Shown piece by piece: positions 7,574 through 16,099 of a stretch of 38,675 bases of DNA. The notes under the pieces are model-generated. The model was given only the letters and a program-made list of their open reading frames with translations, did not search any database and was not told where the DNA came from. Where the stretch lies: IMG/VR virus record IMGVR_UViG_3300025131_000141, positions 1 to 38,675 of that record. One strand, given 5' to 3'. Numbering within the stretch: the stretch's first letter is position 1; each line of letters begins with the position of its first letter. Origin of the DNA: a virus. Made by a program: the position numbers and the translations under genes.

Positions 7574-10323
7574 TGAGAGTCATCGACGGTGGAGTAGATG
7601 CAAAGGTCACTACTAGGATCGGCACTGAGCCGCTGATCATAGTATGGGTTGATTGGCCTAGTGGGGCAGTATACTATAGTGAGAAAGCATATAAAACGGC
7701 TAGCCCCTGGCTAAAGAGCGTTGGTGACATCAGTGTAAGTGGCACATATAATGAGTTGAATAGTGTCAGTACTGTGCAGATCCAGCTCATTGACCCAGAA
7801 GAATCACTTGAGGATCTATACCAGCAAGATGAAATAGAGGGTATTGATTGTACTGTCTATCTCACTTATCCTAACATAACAAACTACAATCAGATGGAGC
7901 CATTGCTTAAGGGCAGAATCAAGGGTGATAGTTCCTTTGATACAGGCACTAGTATTCTCACTTTTAGTGTTGAGAATATCTTCAGTGATCAGAAGATTGG
8001 CTATGCCCCAGAGGATGGCGATATCACGGATATGTCGCCTGATGCAGTCGGCGTAGCTTGGCCTGTCTCCTTTGGCTCGGTGCTTAAGATCCCCGCTATT
8101 AGAGTGAAGAAGGCTGTTGTTGGTCAGGCTGGGGAAACAGTCAGTGCAAATCAAACCAGTTTCATCATTGAGAATGGTTCCTCGTTTCCTCAGAATAGCT
8201 CAATAGATATTAAGATTGGGCAGATCGGTTTCACCGGTACGTTCAACGGCAATGTCTTTACGCCGAGCGCAGATAATATCGTCCTACATAGCAATCTAGG
8301 CCTAGATACTAATCTAGGTACTGATGGACAAATAGCATACCTCGACGAATATAAGCATATCGTCGGGTTATATTGTTATGTTGATCACCCTACCTATGGA
8401 GATATGTTCAATAAATGTGTTGCACAGAGTGGGAAGAAATGCTGGTTCTCTAAGCCGTGGCGGGAGAATGGTACTTCTAATGAGCGGGTGCTAGGGGCAA
8501 CAGATATTTTGAAGGAAGTGAGTGGATGGCCACGTGAGTCATGGAGTGATAGCTATCAGCTTGAGGGTTTCTACGAGGATAGTGTGATGGTACACTATCG
8601 AGCTAATGCTGGTGGTTGGTGGATTCCTGCCGGCGTGGAGGTATCAACAGTTGAAACATTCGATGATCTATATGTCTTTAATTGCTTGACCACAATTGAC
8701 TCAGTAGCAGAAGTATACGGTTGGCGCACATTCAATGACAAGCGACTATTCTCGCCTATTCCATCCAGTTATTATACGAAGAACCTAAGTAATACACTTA
8801 ATAGTGTGGCTTGTGCCACGCTGGAGTTCCACACTAGACTAGAGGATTATCCTGGTGAGAACTGGGATGGTGACATCTTCGTCTCTGTACGCGGCTCACT
8901 AGCTGGTGATACCGGTGATATTGTTAAATGGATAATTGATAACTACACTGGGTTAGCTAGTGATAGTGGTTCCTTCGCGGGCGTCAGCACGTCATTGACT
9001 AATTTCCCCAGCCATTTCCACATTAACAAAGTGTGGAATGCCCTCGATTTAGCTCAAGAGATAGCTTGGCAGGCACGGTGCTCGTTGTACGTAAAGAACG
9101 GCACTGTCTTCATGGATTACCTAAGTGAGATCGTTGCCGGCGTAGGAACGATCACACTAGCTGATGTACTACAAGGTAGTCTCACTTATGGTAGACGGCC
9201 ATCCCGTGATATAGTCACAAGAATCGAAGCTAACTGGCTCAAAGACCACAGTGGTCGTCCCTCCGCCACACAGCAATACGTATACGAGAATAACATTGAT
9301 TCATTCGGTATGCAAGAAGAAACATATGATTTCTTCATATACAATATCTTCGAGCTAGTGGAGGCATCAGTCGATTTCTGGGGGTACAGGAAGAGTCAGG
9401 CATGGATGCACGTTACTTTTGTTACGCCACTATTCAATCTAAAGTATGAATATCTTGATGTATTGACTATCAATATGCTGGATATCTCCTCTGTACGTGG
9501 CGTACTGATGGAGCAAACTATATCGGATTTCCTTAGTGAGACACCCATAACGAATAGGGTAGAGATAGCAATGGCATCGGATTCTGCTGTCTCTGAGGAT
9601 ACACAATATTGGGGCGCACCATATGTTGCCCTACCTGATGATCCCACTGACAACATGGCGGAGATTGACTATGACCCGATAAAGAAGCCAGGAACTATAA
9701 CGTGGCGAGGTAGGACAGATGACGATGAAGATGATATCTCCTGCTATTTTAGAGTGAGGACAAAGACGGAGATAGAGCGTAGTACGAATTTCAACGTTAG
9801 GATTGATGCATATGATGAGCGACGTAAAGTTCGTCTCAGTATTAATGTAGATGTGCGACTGATTCTACAAAGTAGTGACGGTAGTGATGCTCTTAGTGAC
9901 ACAACTAAGACTTTGAAGAACGGTCGATGGGAGGGTAATCTTCAGGTTACAGGTGGGACAGGTGATGATGTTGCTCAGATTGAAGTTATCCAGGAGGGTG
10001 GTGATCGCGGTGCAACTAAATGTACTTCTGGCTCATCTGAGTTCTTTGATATTTCGGGGACAGCAATCAGTCCGTCACCTGGAGACATAGGGCCGGCTTA
10101 CTTAATCCCCGTTAAGGTCACCAGTAAACACGATAACACTACTTATGTTTGTAGTATATATGAGGATGGAACAGATGCTGCGGCCACACAGACGGGTGTT
10201 GGGGTGAAGGTCAATCAAATAGCTGCCAATCAAACTATCCCTAATGACACTATTCTTTCTGCTCACAGGCAAAAGTGGGCTGGAGTGTGGTGGCTTACAA
10301 TAGATGTGACGAGGTTATACTAA
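7573..10323 (+). CDS. Tail hub / tail-tip attachment protein
   Basis: This 916-residue protein is the first large gene after the tape measure and the two small tip proteins, the place of the central hub (Tal or lambda gpJ-like). The N-terminal part shows a 'VQIQLIDPEESLEDLYQQDE' and 'LLKGRIKGDSSFDTGTSILT' pattern, typical of proteins that define a local axis or hub. A middle region of about residues 270-700 contains GGWWIPAGVEV and WARCSLYVKNG-like strands. The acidic C-terminal 200 residues look like beta-sandwich domains exposed to the host. No peptidase motif was seen. An alternative is a fibre-bearing minor tail protein. Confidence 0.6.
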   Translation: MRVIDGGVDAKVTTRIGTEPLIIVWVDWPSGAVYYSEKAYKTASPWLKSVGDISVSGTYNELNSVSTVQIQLIDPEESLEDLYQQDEIEGIDCTVYLTYPNITNYNQMEPLLKGRIKGDSSFDTGTSILTFSVENIFSDQKIGYAPEDGDITDMSPDAVGVAWPVSFGSVLKIPAIRVKKAVVGQAGETVSANQTSFIIENGSSFPQNSSIDIKIGQIGFTGTFNGNVFTPSADNIVLHSNLGLDTNLGTDGQIAYLDEYKHIVGLYCYVDHPTYGDMFNKCVAQSGKKCWFSKPWRENGTSNERVLGATDILKEVSGWPRESWSDSYQLEGFYEDSVMVHYRANAGGWWIPAGVEVSTVETFDDLYVFNCLTTIDSVAEVYGWRTFNDKRLFSPIPSSYYTKNLSNTLNSVACATLEFHTRLEDYPGENWDGDIFVSVRGSLAGDTGDIVKWIIDNYTGLASDSGSFAGVSTSLTNFPSHFHINKVWNALDLAQEIAWQARCSLYVKNGTVFMDYLSEIVAGVGTITLADVLQGSLTYGRRPSRDIVTRIEANWLKDHSGRPSATQQYVYENNIDSFGMQEETYDFFIYNIFELVEASVDFWGYRKSQAWMHVTFVTPLFNLKYEYLDVLTINMLDISSVRGVLMEQTISDFLSETPITNRVEIAMASDSAVSEDTQYWGAPYVALPDDPTDNMAEIDYDPIKKPGTITWRGRTDDDEDDISCYFRVRTKTEIERSTNFNVRIDAYDERRKVRLSINVDVRLILQSSDGSDALSDTTKTLKNGRWEGNLQVTGGTGDDVAQIEVIQEGGDRGATKCTSGSSEFFDISGTAISPSPGDIGPAYLIPVKVTSKHDNTTYVCSIYEDGTDAAATQTGVGVKVNQIAANQTIPNDTILSAHRQKWAGVWWLTIDVTRLY

Positions 10324-11304
10324 ATGAGCTATGAAGAGCCAGCTAGTTGGACAGACGTAGATGCTGGGGGCAATGCCATATCCTGGGCATCTATGACAAA
10401 TAAACTCATATATCCGGCTGTAGAAATGATACGTCGAGCTATCGATGAGAGGACACTTGGCGGGAGTACAAGTTTGAGTGAACTGGAACCAGGAGGTTCA
10501 CTTATCCCCACTGGATGGATGTATGCTGTTGAACAAGAAATAGATGCGTTGGTACCTCTGTTTGTTGATCATACACAAGTGGGTGGGTCAGATGCTTTTG
10601 AGGATGTCTCCATTATTCCAATGTGGACCATAGCTAATTTGATGACAGCAATTAGTGAGACTCGTATTACACATACTGATACTGGTCATCAAATACCTTT
10701 AGCGGCTTGGGCTGTACAACAATACAAAATGTTGAATATGCTCCGATGGCGGCGCTATTGGGATACAATCATTGATCTAAAAGAGAACACCGAAGAAATT
10801 AAGGTAGTTGAAAATGTCACTACTTGGGGCACTGTTGAGTCCTCTTTCCCAGGCCAATCGTGGAATGCAGTGGAGACTGAAGATGGTGCATTATTCGCGA
10901 TGGCTTGGGCTCAAGCTGCTGACGATTTCTCAGCCCAGCGAGAACGTGTAACTGCACAGTATAAACAAACATCTCATGGGTTTGATGTGGCATTAGATAT
11001 ATATGTCAGACCTGAAAATCACGCGTTAATTGATAATTGGGAATGTAATGATTTCGGCTCACCGTCTGAAGCTAATTTAGGTCTAGATTTCCAGGTAACA
11101 ACACCTGCAGAATATGATAGTAATCCCACAGATATTGGGGTAGTGGCCGACTATGATACAGTTCCTGTTGCGGAACCAGCAGAAGGAGAGAATGCAGGTT
11201 ATCGTTTAGGGGAGATGGATGCTGGCTTGAATGAGAATGCTGCTGGATTAATTGTAGTGGCCAAGTTTGACGTGGCAGGTGGCTTTGTGTGGAAGGATTG
11301 GTAA
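10324..11304 (+). CDS. Virion-associated protein, possible receptor-binding or fibre component
   Basis: This 326-residue protein starts at ATG 10324, directly after the hub stop. The N-terminal 170 residues are helical and hydrophobic (WASMTNKLIYPAVEMIRRAIDER, WTIANLMTAISETRI). The C-terminal half is acidic and beta-rich and ends FDVAGGFVWKDW. No repeat, collagen or chaperone domain typical of large fibres was seen. It is the last gene of the tail operon before the sugar-enzyme cassette, so a distal tail role is inferred. Confidence 0.4.
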   Translation: MSYEEPASWTDVDAGGNAISWASMTNKLIYPAVEMIRRAIDERTLGGSTSLSELEPGGSLIPTGWMYAVEQEIDALVPLFVDHTQVGGSDAFEDVSIIPMWTIANLMTAISETRITHTDTGHQIPLAAWAVQQYKMLNMLRWRRYWDTIIDLKENTEEIKVVENVTTWGTVESSFPGQSWNAVETEDGALFAMAWAQAADDFSAQRERVTAQYKQTSHGFDVALDIYVRPENHALIDNWECNDFGSPSEANLGLDFQVTTPAEYDSNPTDIGVVADYDTVPVAEPAEGENAGYRLGEMDAGLNENAAGLIVVAKFDVAGGFVWKDW

Positions 11305-11305
11305 G

Positions 11306-12343
11306 ATGTTATTCGGCTTCGGACACTGCGAGGAACCGTTCAGATCCAATGTAGTGGATATACTAGAGGCAAACGGACTATCTGTCCAAAGCAAGAAGAG
11401 TGTCAATCCTGTATTCTGGGATGGCACCTTTGCTTGGAATATGGGCTATCGGTTGGATGAGTTCAAGCGAGAGCGTAATATTCTGGCCATGGAGAATACT
11501 GTTCTCGGTGATAGTAAGAACTACTATTACTTAGACATTGATGGTTACGGCTATACTGGCTCAATACGTAAGTATCGGTGCGATGAACTGGCCACTGTGA
11601 AGGGCACATACGCTGAGGACGGCCCGATCCTAATCTGCCTGCAAGGTCCGACCTACCAGACTACGCGGGGTATGTACCACGATACCTCTAATTACACTAA
11701 CCACTTCCTTGAGCAATGCTATAAGTACCTACCTGAGTGGAAGTATGAAGTGCGTATGCATCCGAGTCATAGGAATTATCCTATCAGAAATATGCGTAGT
11801 GATTGGACGATTGATCCGTGGGATATGAAGCTACATGATAAGTTGCCACACTGCCGTGGCATTGTCACAATTAATAGCAATTGTGCTATCCAAGCTATGT
11901 ACGCAGGTGTGCCAGTAGCAACACTTGGACGCGGCCCCTGGAGCGAAGCTAATGCGGCTTTTGATTGCTACGTAGCTTCCAATTTGAGGATGTTCCTACA
12001 TTATAAAGTGAATACACTCTCGGTTAGGAGTTTCCTTGCTAAGTTCCGCCGCTTCTGTTTATGTGCTGACAGCACTAAAGAGGATATCCTACACTGCCCA
12101 CCTTTCAAGAAATTCATTGATCGGTTGCTCTTCAAAGAGATCAAGACAGCTAATGCAATGAATGATTACAAGAAGGTGAAAGCCAAGATCCTTGTGAGTG
12201 AGGACAGCCTGTTACAGGCATTCCTAGAAGAGCATGAGCTTTTAGTTGAAAATAGCGACACTATGTCAGCCTGCCAAAAGAATGCGCGTCGGAACCATTT
12301 CGTAGGAAAGTATAATGCTAACTATCGTCATGTCCACATATAA
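11306..12343 (+). CDS. GT-B type glycosyltransferase-like protein
   Basis: This 345-residue protein is started at ATG 11306, which has GGAAGGA nine bases upstream; an upstream in-frame TTG would overlap the previous gene and is not preferred. The C-terminal half contains HCRGIVTINSNC and AIQAMYAGVPVATLGRGPWSE near residues 185-215. This is the acceptor-to-donor helix pattern of capsule-type or CDP-glycerol/Kdo-like transferases: a Ser/Asn-rich loop, then 'ea...G.Pv...G'. An 'MHPSHR' segment near 150 is also typical of that group. It opens a run of six sugar-related genes. The substrate cannot be told. Confidence 0.6.
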   Translation: MLFGFGHCEEPFRSNVVDILEANGLSVQSKKSVNPVFWDGTFAWNMGYRLDEFKRERNILAMENTVLGDSKNYYYLDIDGYGYTGSIRKYRCDELATVKGTYAEDGPILICLQGPTYQTTRGMYHDTSNYTNHFLEQCYKYLPEWKYEVRMHPSHRNYPIRNMRSDWTIDPWDMKLHDKLPHCRGIVTINSNCAIQAMYAGVPVATLGRGPWSEANAAFDCYVASNLRMFLHYKVNTLSVRSFLAKFRRFCLCADSTKEDILHCPPFKKFIDRLLFKEIKTANAMNDYKKVKAKILVSEDSLLQAFLEEHELLVENSDTMSACQKNARRNHFVGKYNANYRHVHI

Positions 12344-12989
12344 CAGAGACCACTTGCTCAGGCTTACCCTTCCTCGCTTACGCAAATATACAGATGCCAA
12401 GGTTATACTAATAGATGATGGTGTGGTTGGAACAGGGCCGGAGCTAGCAGCACAGTATGATTGTAAGTATGTATTGACTGAGAACACTGCGTGGCGCTCA
12501 CCAGTAACCAGCCACAATCTAGGTGCTGGTATGGTGACCACACCATATATGGCGCTAATGTGTGCTGAGATCTACCTAGTTAACGATTGCATCACACCGA
12601 TGCTATTCAATGTTAAGCACTTTTCTTGCATGGCGATACCGACAGGCCGCCACGGTGGTGGAGCTAATCTGAATGCTCTTCAGGATGGTCGACCTGTGCC
12701 TTATAAAGGTAGTGTCCTCAATACATACCTACCTTTCTTCATGATGTTTCGCACTGCTGATTACGTTGGTTATAGTGAGGAATTCGCTCACGGCCATGGC
12801 TGGGATGATGATGATTTCGTTCTGCGTATGAACATACCATATGGATTAACATATGGTCGCTGCATACACTTGAAGCATGCTAAGGGTCATTCAGTCCGCA
12901 AAAATCTACGTTCCAATACAAGAGTCTTTAAGCGACAAAAATACAACGGTCTGTATTCAAAGAAGAGTATTGAAAATGGAGCTTTCTGA
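12315..12989 (+). CDS. Family 2-like (GT-A) glycosyltransferase
   Basis: This 224-residue protein begins MLTIVMSTYNRDHLLRLTLP, the classic GT-A start, followed by VILIDDGV (about residues 30-37) where the nucleotide-sugar-binding Asp pair lies. GHGWDDDDFVLRM near 165-177 fits the 'W.DeDf..R' catalytic-site pattern of family 2 enzymes. ATG 12315 has GGAAAG upstream and overlaps the previous gene by 29 bases. It probably transfers a sugar from a nucleotide donor; the acceptor is unknown. Confidence 0.8.
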   Translation: MLTIVMSTYNRDHLLRLTLPRLRKYTDAKVILIDDGVVGTGPELAAQYDCKYVLTENTAWRSPVTSHNLGAGMVTTPYMALMCAEIYLVNDCITPMLFNVKHFSCMAIPTGRHGGGANLNALQDGRPVPYKGSVLNTYLPFFMMFRTADYVGYSEEFAHGHGWDDDDFVLRMNIPYGLTYGRCIHLKHAKGHSVRKNLRSNTRVFKRQKYNGLYSKKSIENGAF

Positions 12990-13506
12990 AAGCAGGATAA
13001 GATCAGTTGTGGAGGAGGAGGTGTGGGTAGCCGGCAAGGGTCCATCTCTGGACACCTACAATTGGGGCAATAGTAACGGCTGCAATTTCGGCCTAAATGA
13101 AGCTGCCTTTCTCGTGCCACACTGTGTTGGTGCCTTCGCTGTGGACACGAAGATACTGGAGAAATTCACGCGTGAGTTAGCACTCCCTACTATTGTCTTC
13201 ATTGAGCACCGCAAAAGATTCACCTATGAAAAGTATTTCAAATTCAACCGACCGAAACACTTCGCCTTTAGTGGTGGCGTTATACTAGTAGCAACACAGG
13301 TATTGAGCTATTTCGGTGTTAAAGTGATCCATTTCGTAGGCTGTGATAGTATCACACAGCGACAGGAAGATCGTGGTTATGCTAAGGGTATAAGGAAGAT
13401 AAAAGGGCAAGGTACGAATAATGATTTTTTTAAGGTTATCAATACTAGGTTAGTCGAGAACTTAGATAAGATGGGTTTGGAGGTAGTATGGGAACATACC
13501 GAGTAG
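12976..13506 (+). CDS. MptE-like / DUF115-like protein, copy 1
   Basis: This 176-residue protein is started at ATG 12976. Earlier in-frame starts would lie far inside the upstream gene. VWVAGKGPSLDTYNW near the N-terminus is the 'GkGPSLd' nucleotide-binding loop of the MptE-like/DUF115 family and of related sialyltransferase-like folds. LNEAAFLVP, GAFAVD and IHFVGCDS fit the later conserved positions. Known relatives are linked to surface glycosylation or pterin diphosphate transfer. It is followed by a diverged tandem copy. No substrate can be assigned. Confidence 0.6.
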   Translation: MELSESRIRSVVEEEVWVAGKGPSLDTYNWGNSNGCNFGLNEAAFLVPHCVGAFAVDTKILEKFTRELALPTIVFIEHRKRFTYEKYFKFNRPKHFAFSGGVILVATQVLSYFGVKVIHFVGCDSITQRQEDRGYAKGIRKIKGQGTNNDFFKVINTRLVENLDKMGLEVVWEHTE

Positions 13507-14091
13507 GGAAGGACGTATGGTCAGCCGGCAAGGGGGCATCCCTTGATACATATAACTGGTCACTTGCTAATGATTGGCGCTTTGCTTTGAATGAAGCAGC
13601 TATGATTGTGCCTCGTTGTATAGGGGCCTTCGCTGTTGATATCGAATCAATGTGGAATATAGTAAAATATAAAGCCAATCAGTGTACACTGTTTATTGAT
13701 CCCGAGTATGTATGTACGGTCAAGAGTGTTGAGAAACTGAAGAATACCAAGTTAGAGGTGAAGCAATACCATGAGTTACGCCAAGGCATTCACTACAAAA
13801 CGATCTTTGGTGTAGTTAAGCCAGCGATACAATCACTATACTCCTTCGGTGCAAGAAGAATACATTTCATTGGTTTCGACAGTATGGAGGGCTACCATAA
13901 AGGAACGATGGATGGATGGATGTAACGTAGCGAATAGTCTAAGACTATTTAATTGCAAAGTACCAAGAAATAATAATTACTACCATTTCAGTATTCATGT
14001 ACTTGCTATGCTTAGGACACTTGAAATGGAGGGTATCTGGCATCTACCGAGTGGCGACCTAACTTTGGAGTTTCTCCGTGAGCCTGAATAA
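13488..14091 (+). pseudogene. MptE-like / DUF115-like protein, copy 2, frameshifted at a (GATG)4 repeat
   Basis: The ATG at 13488 has an ideal GGAGG. The frame runs to TAA 13923-13925 (145 residues) and matches copy 1 through VWSAGKGASLDTYNW, LNEAAMIVP, GAFAVD and RIHFIGFDS, though GPSL has become GASL. Past the stop, the +1 frame continues the homology: RNNNYYHFSIHVLAMLRTLE aligns with TNNDFFKVINTRLVENLDKM of copy 1 and ends at TAA 14089-14091. The frame changes exactly at four GATG units (13907-13922). Loss of one unit would give a full-length protein of about 200 residues. It may be a phase-variable OFF state, a dying copy or a sequencing error. Confidence 0.7.
13907..13922 (+). repeat. 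(GATG)4 tetranucleotide repeat
   Basis: Four perfect GATG units sit inside the second MptE-like gene, directly before its in-frame TAA. The downstream homology is in the +1 frame, so three units (or six) would keep the reading frame open and four close it. Repeats of this kind are prone to slipped-strand mispairing. Confidence 0.9.
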
Positions 14092-14995
14092 ATTCACATC
14101 AACAGCATTGTTGCCGACTAAGGTGCTACGTAAGCACCCAATCGACAAAAACAATCATATTATCCCATACCATATACAATTGTATCCAACGCATAAGTGC
14201 AATCGGAATTGCCACTATTGTGTGCTCAGTAAACTGGACAGAACAGTCGAGATGCACTTTGATGAGATATGTGCATTACTGCGTCACTTCTGGTTCTTAG
14301 GCACACGTGCCGTAACGTTGACCGGTGGTGGTGAACCAACACTACACCCTAAATTCTGGGAGATAGTTGCCTTTTGTTACAATGAAGGCATTGAAACAGG
14401 GCTCGTAACCAATGGAGATTTCCTCCATAATGCGCCAAATATAGCGCATACTCTCACTTGGATTCGAATGTCAGTTAATGACATAACTAAGGTGCCTAAA
14501 GCTATCGAGAGCCTAATTAATATCGACGTTGGACTGTCTTTGGTTATTACTGATCGAACACCACTTTGCCAAGTGGAAGCATTGTGTGAACTAGCTAATG
14601 CTTACAAGCACGTAACGCATGTACGCTTTGCGCAGGATGTGGTGCATTTGCCAAAAACGATCTTTGAAGAGGCGAAGAAAGTGGCCGCAGGATTGACGGA
14701 TAAGGCTGTCTTTCAAAACAGAGACAGTCCAACTGTAGGTACTAGGCAGTGTCTAGTTGGTCAGCTTAGACCGCTGATTACAGCCAATGGTGATGTCTAC
14801 CCGTGCTGTGGTATTCAGTATTCTACCCGGTGGCAAGGTAAGTACCCGGCCAAGTATAAGTATTGCCACTGGACTGATTATGAACTAGGAATGAAGGCAT
14901 TCGACGGAAGTATTTGCGAACGCTGTGATTTCATGAACTATAATACGTTACTTCAAGCCATGACAGAACCGGTTGAGCATGAGGAGTTCATTTGA
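14078..14995 (+). CDS. Radical SAM enzyme
   Basis: This 305-residue protein is started at GTG 14078, with GGAG eight bases upstream; no upstream ATG is available and the N-terminal part fits. THKCNRNCHYCVL holds the CX3CX2C [4Fe-4S] motif (Cys41, 45, 48). GGGEPTLHP near 90 is the SAM-binding 'GGE' motif. C-terminal cysteines (QCLVGQLRPL, YPCCG, ICERCDF) look like a SPASM/twitch-type second cluster site, which favours a modifying enzyme over a lyase. It lies between the MptE-like copies and a glycosyltransferase, so a role in building or modifying a sugar or peptide substrate of that cassette is inferred. Confidence 0.85.
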   Translation: MSLNKFTSTALLPTKVLRKHPIDKNNHIIPYHIQLYPTHKCNRNCHYCVLSKLDRTVEMHFDEICALLRHFWFLGTRAVTLTGGGEPTLHPKFWEIVAFCYNEGIETGLVTNGDFLHNAPNIAHTLTWIRMSVNDITKVPKAIESLINIDVGLSLVITDRTPLCQVEALCELANAYKHVTHVRFAQDVVHLPKTIFEEAKKVAAGLTDKAVFQNRDSPTVGTRQCLVGQLRPLITANGDVYPCCGIQYSTRWQGKYPAKYKYCHWTDYELGMKAFDGSICERCDFMNYNTLLQAMTEPVEHEEFI

Positions 14996-15771
14996 TGAAT
15001 TTTGTAACATTCTACACGTTAGGTAATCGTTACGAGCAAGTGGTACAGAAACTACTTGAGTCAGCTGAGAAACACGATATCGAAGTATACGCAGAGGGTG
15101 TTGAGGATAGGGGTACGTGGGTTGCTAACTGTGGCATTAAGCCTGAGTTCATCCGTAAGTGTTATGATATGTTCGATGAACCATTTACATTTGTGGATGC
15201 TGATGCTCAGTTCCACGGCCAACCTGTGCTCCTCGATGAGTTAGATTGTGACATAGCTGTGCATTATATGCGAAAGGAACTGCTCTCAGGCACTGTCTAT
15301 GTGGGCAATACCGAAGGCGCGCTGGAGGTGTTGGACGCGTGGGTAGCAGAGCAAAAGAAAGCCCATAGAGACTGGGATCAAAGAACACTTCAGCGCGTAC
15401 TCGAACGTCTTGATGTTAATGTAACTGAGTTACCGCAACAGTACACAGCAATCTTTGATAGAGACATTGAAAATAGGATCATTGTGCACTATCAAGAGAG
15501 TAGGAAGGGTAGGCGGGGGACTGAAGGAATGATGGCGAAGCCGGTTGACGAACCGTCAACGCCAATTAATATCCTGCATACTCGGGCCGAGATTGAGTCC
15601 ATGATACAGACGAACTGTAATCGGAACCCAGGTGTGAGAGTGCATTCGAATGGCACTCTCAGCATCTGTCGTCCCTCAGAGAAGGTAACTACTTATCTTA
15701 AGAAGCATTACCGACAAGTGCATGAGGGCAACGAAAAGATCTGGGCTCCGATTGACAGTACCTCTACGTGA
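14995..15771 (+). CDS. Nucleotide-sugar transferase with DxD motif
   Basis: This 258-residue protein starts at ATG 14995 (TGATG overlap with the radical SAM stop). FTFVDADAQFHGQP near 64-76 is the metal-binding DxD loop, followed by DIAVHYMRKELLSGTVYVGN and RDWDQRTLQRVLE. These three elements match the nucleotide-diphospho-sugar transferase fold (GT8/GT77-like): the donor site, the 'l.sGt.y...t' strand and the 'wDQ..l' motif. The last 80 residues are a separate, Cys-containing, positively charged tail with no recognised family. The stop overlaps a convergent gene by 8 bases. Confidence 0.75.
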   Translation: MNFVTFYTLGNRYEQVVQKLLESAEKHDIEVYAEGVEDRGTWVANCGIKPEFIRKCYDMFDEPFTFVDADAQFHGQPVLLDELDCDIAVHYMRKELLSGTVYVGNTEGALEVLDAWVAEQKKAHRDWDQRTLQRVLERLDVNVTELPQQYTAIFDRDIENRIIVHYQESRKGRRGTEGMMAKPVDEPSTPINILHTRAEIESMIQTNCNRNPGVRVHSNGTLSICRPSEKVTTYLKKHYRQVHEGNEKIWAPIDSTST

Positions 15772-16099
15772 TGTAGATCGGTTGATTAGTGTCTTCAGCA
15801 ACATACAGTAATATGCAGAAATCACTAAGCCATTCTCTTTCAGTGCTAGGTACCCAGTTAATTAGGATATGCTCTAGTGTTTCTAAAAGAATGGCGGCCT
15901 CTTGATCAGTTATCATCGTCGTGAATGTGAAGAATTTAATGGCCGGATGTCCATCCAATCGTGCGATGGCATCCGGCCATGTCAGTTTAGTCCCCTTGTG
16001 TACACCATAACTAGCTAGCACTAACCCTCTAATGCGTGACAATTTGAGACTACTCAGCCACACATTAAAATAGTCTTTCTCACCGATTTTGAAGTTCAT
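15764..16099 (-). CDS. Hypothetical protein at the end of the minus-strand operon
   Basis: This 111-residue protein starts at ATG 16099, coupled to the upstream zinc-ribbon gene by ATGA. It has an alpha/beta character, with FFTFTTMITDQEAAILLETLEHIL, a Trp/Ser-rich SSTEREWLSD-like segment and a hydrophobic end. No family was recognised. It is the last gene of the minus-strand unit and overlaps the convergent glycosyltransferase end by 8 bases. Confidence 0.5.
   Translation of the reverse strand: MNFKIGEKDYFNVWLSSLKLSRIRGLVLASYGVHKGTKLTWPDAIARLDGHPAIKFFTFTTMITDQEAAILLETLEHILINWVPSTEREWLSDFCILLYVAEDTNQPIYIT

Noticed and set aside
7573-11304. Peptidase or lysozyme domain in the tail hub
   Set aside because: I found no NlpC/P60, M23 or lysozyme catalytic pattern in the hub or the following protein.
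11267-11305. Longer start (TTG 11267) for the GT-B gene
   Set aside because: It lies inside the preceding gene and ATG 11306 has a GGAAGGA site at the right distance.
12877-12975. Longer N-terminus for the first MptE-like protein
   Set aside because: The extension is the shadow of the end of the family 2 glycosyltransferase and does not match the paralogue's N-terminus.
13849-14091. Separate small gene starting at GTG 13849
   Set aside because: Its first part is out of frame with the MptE-like homology and has no SD. Only its second half continues that homology, so it is the tail of the frameshifted gene.
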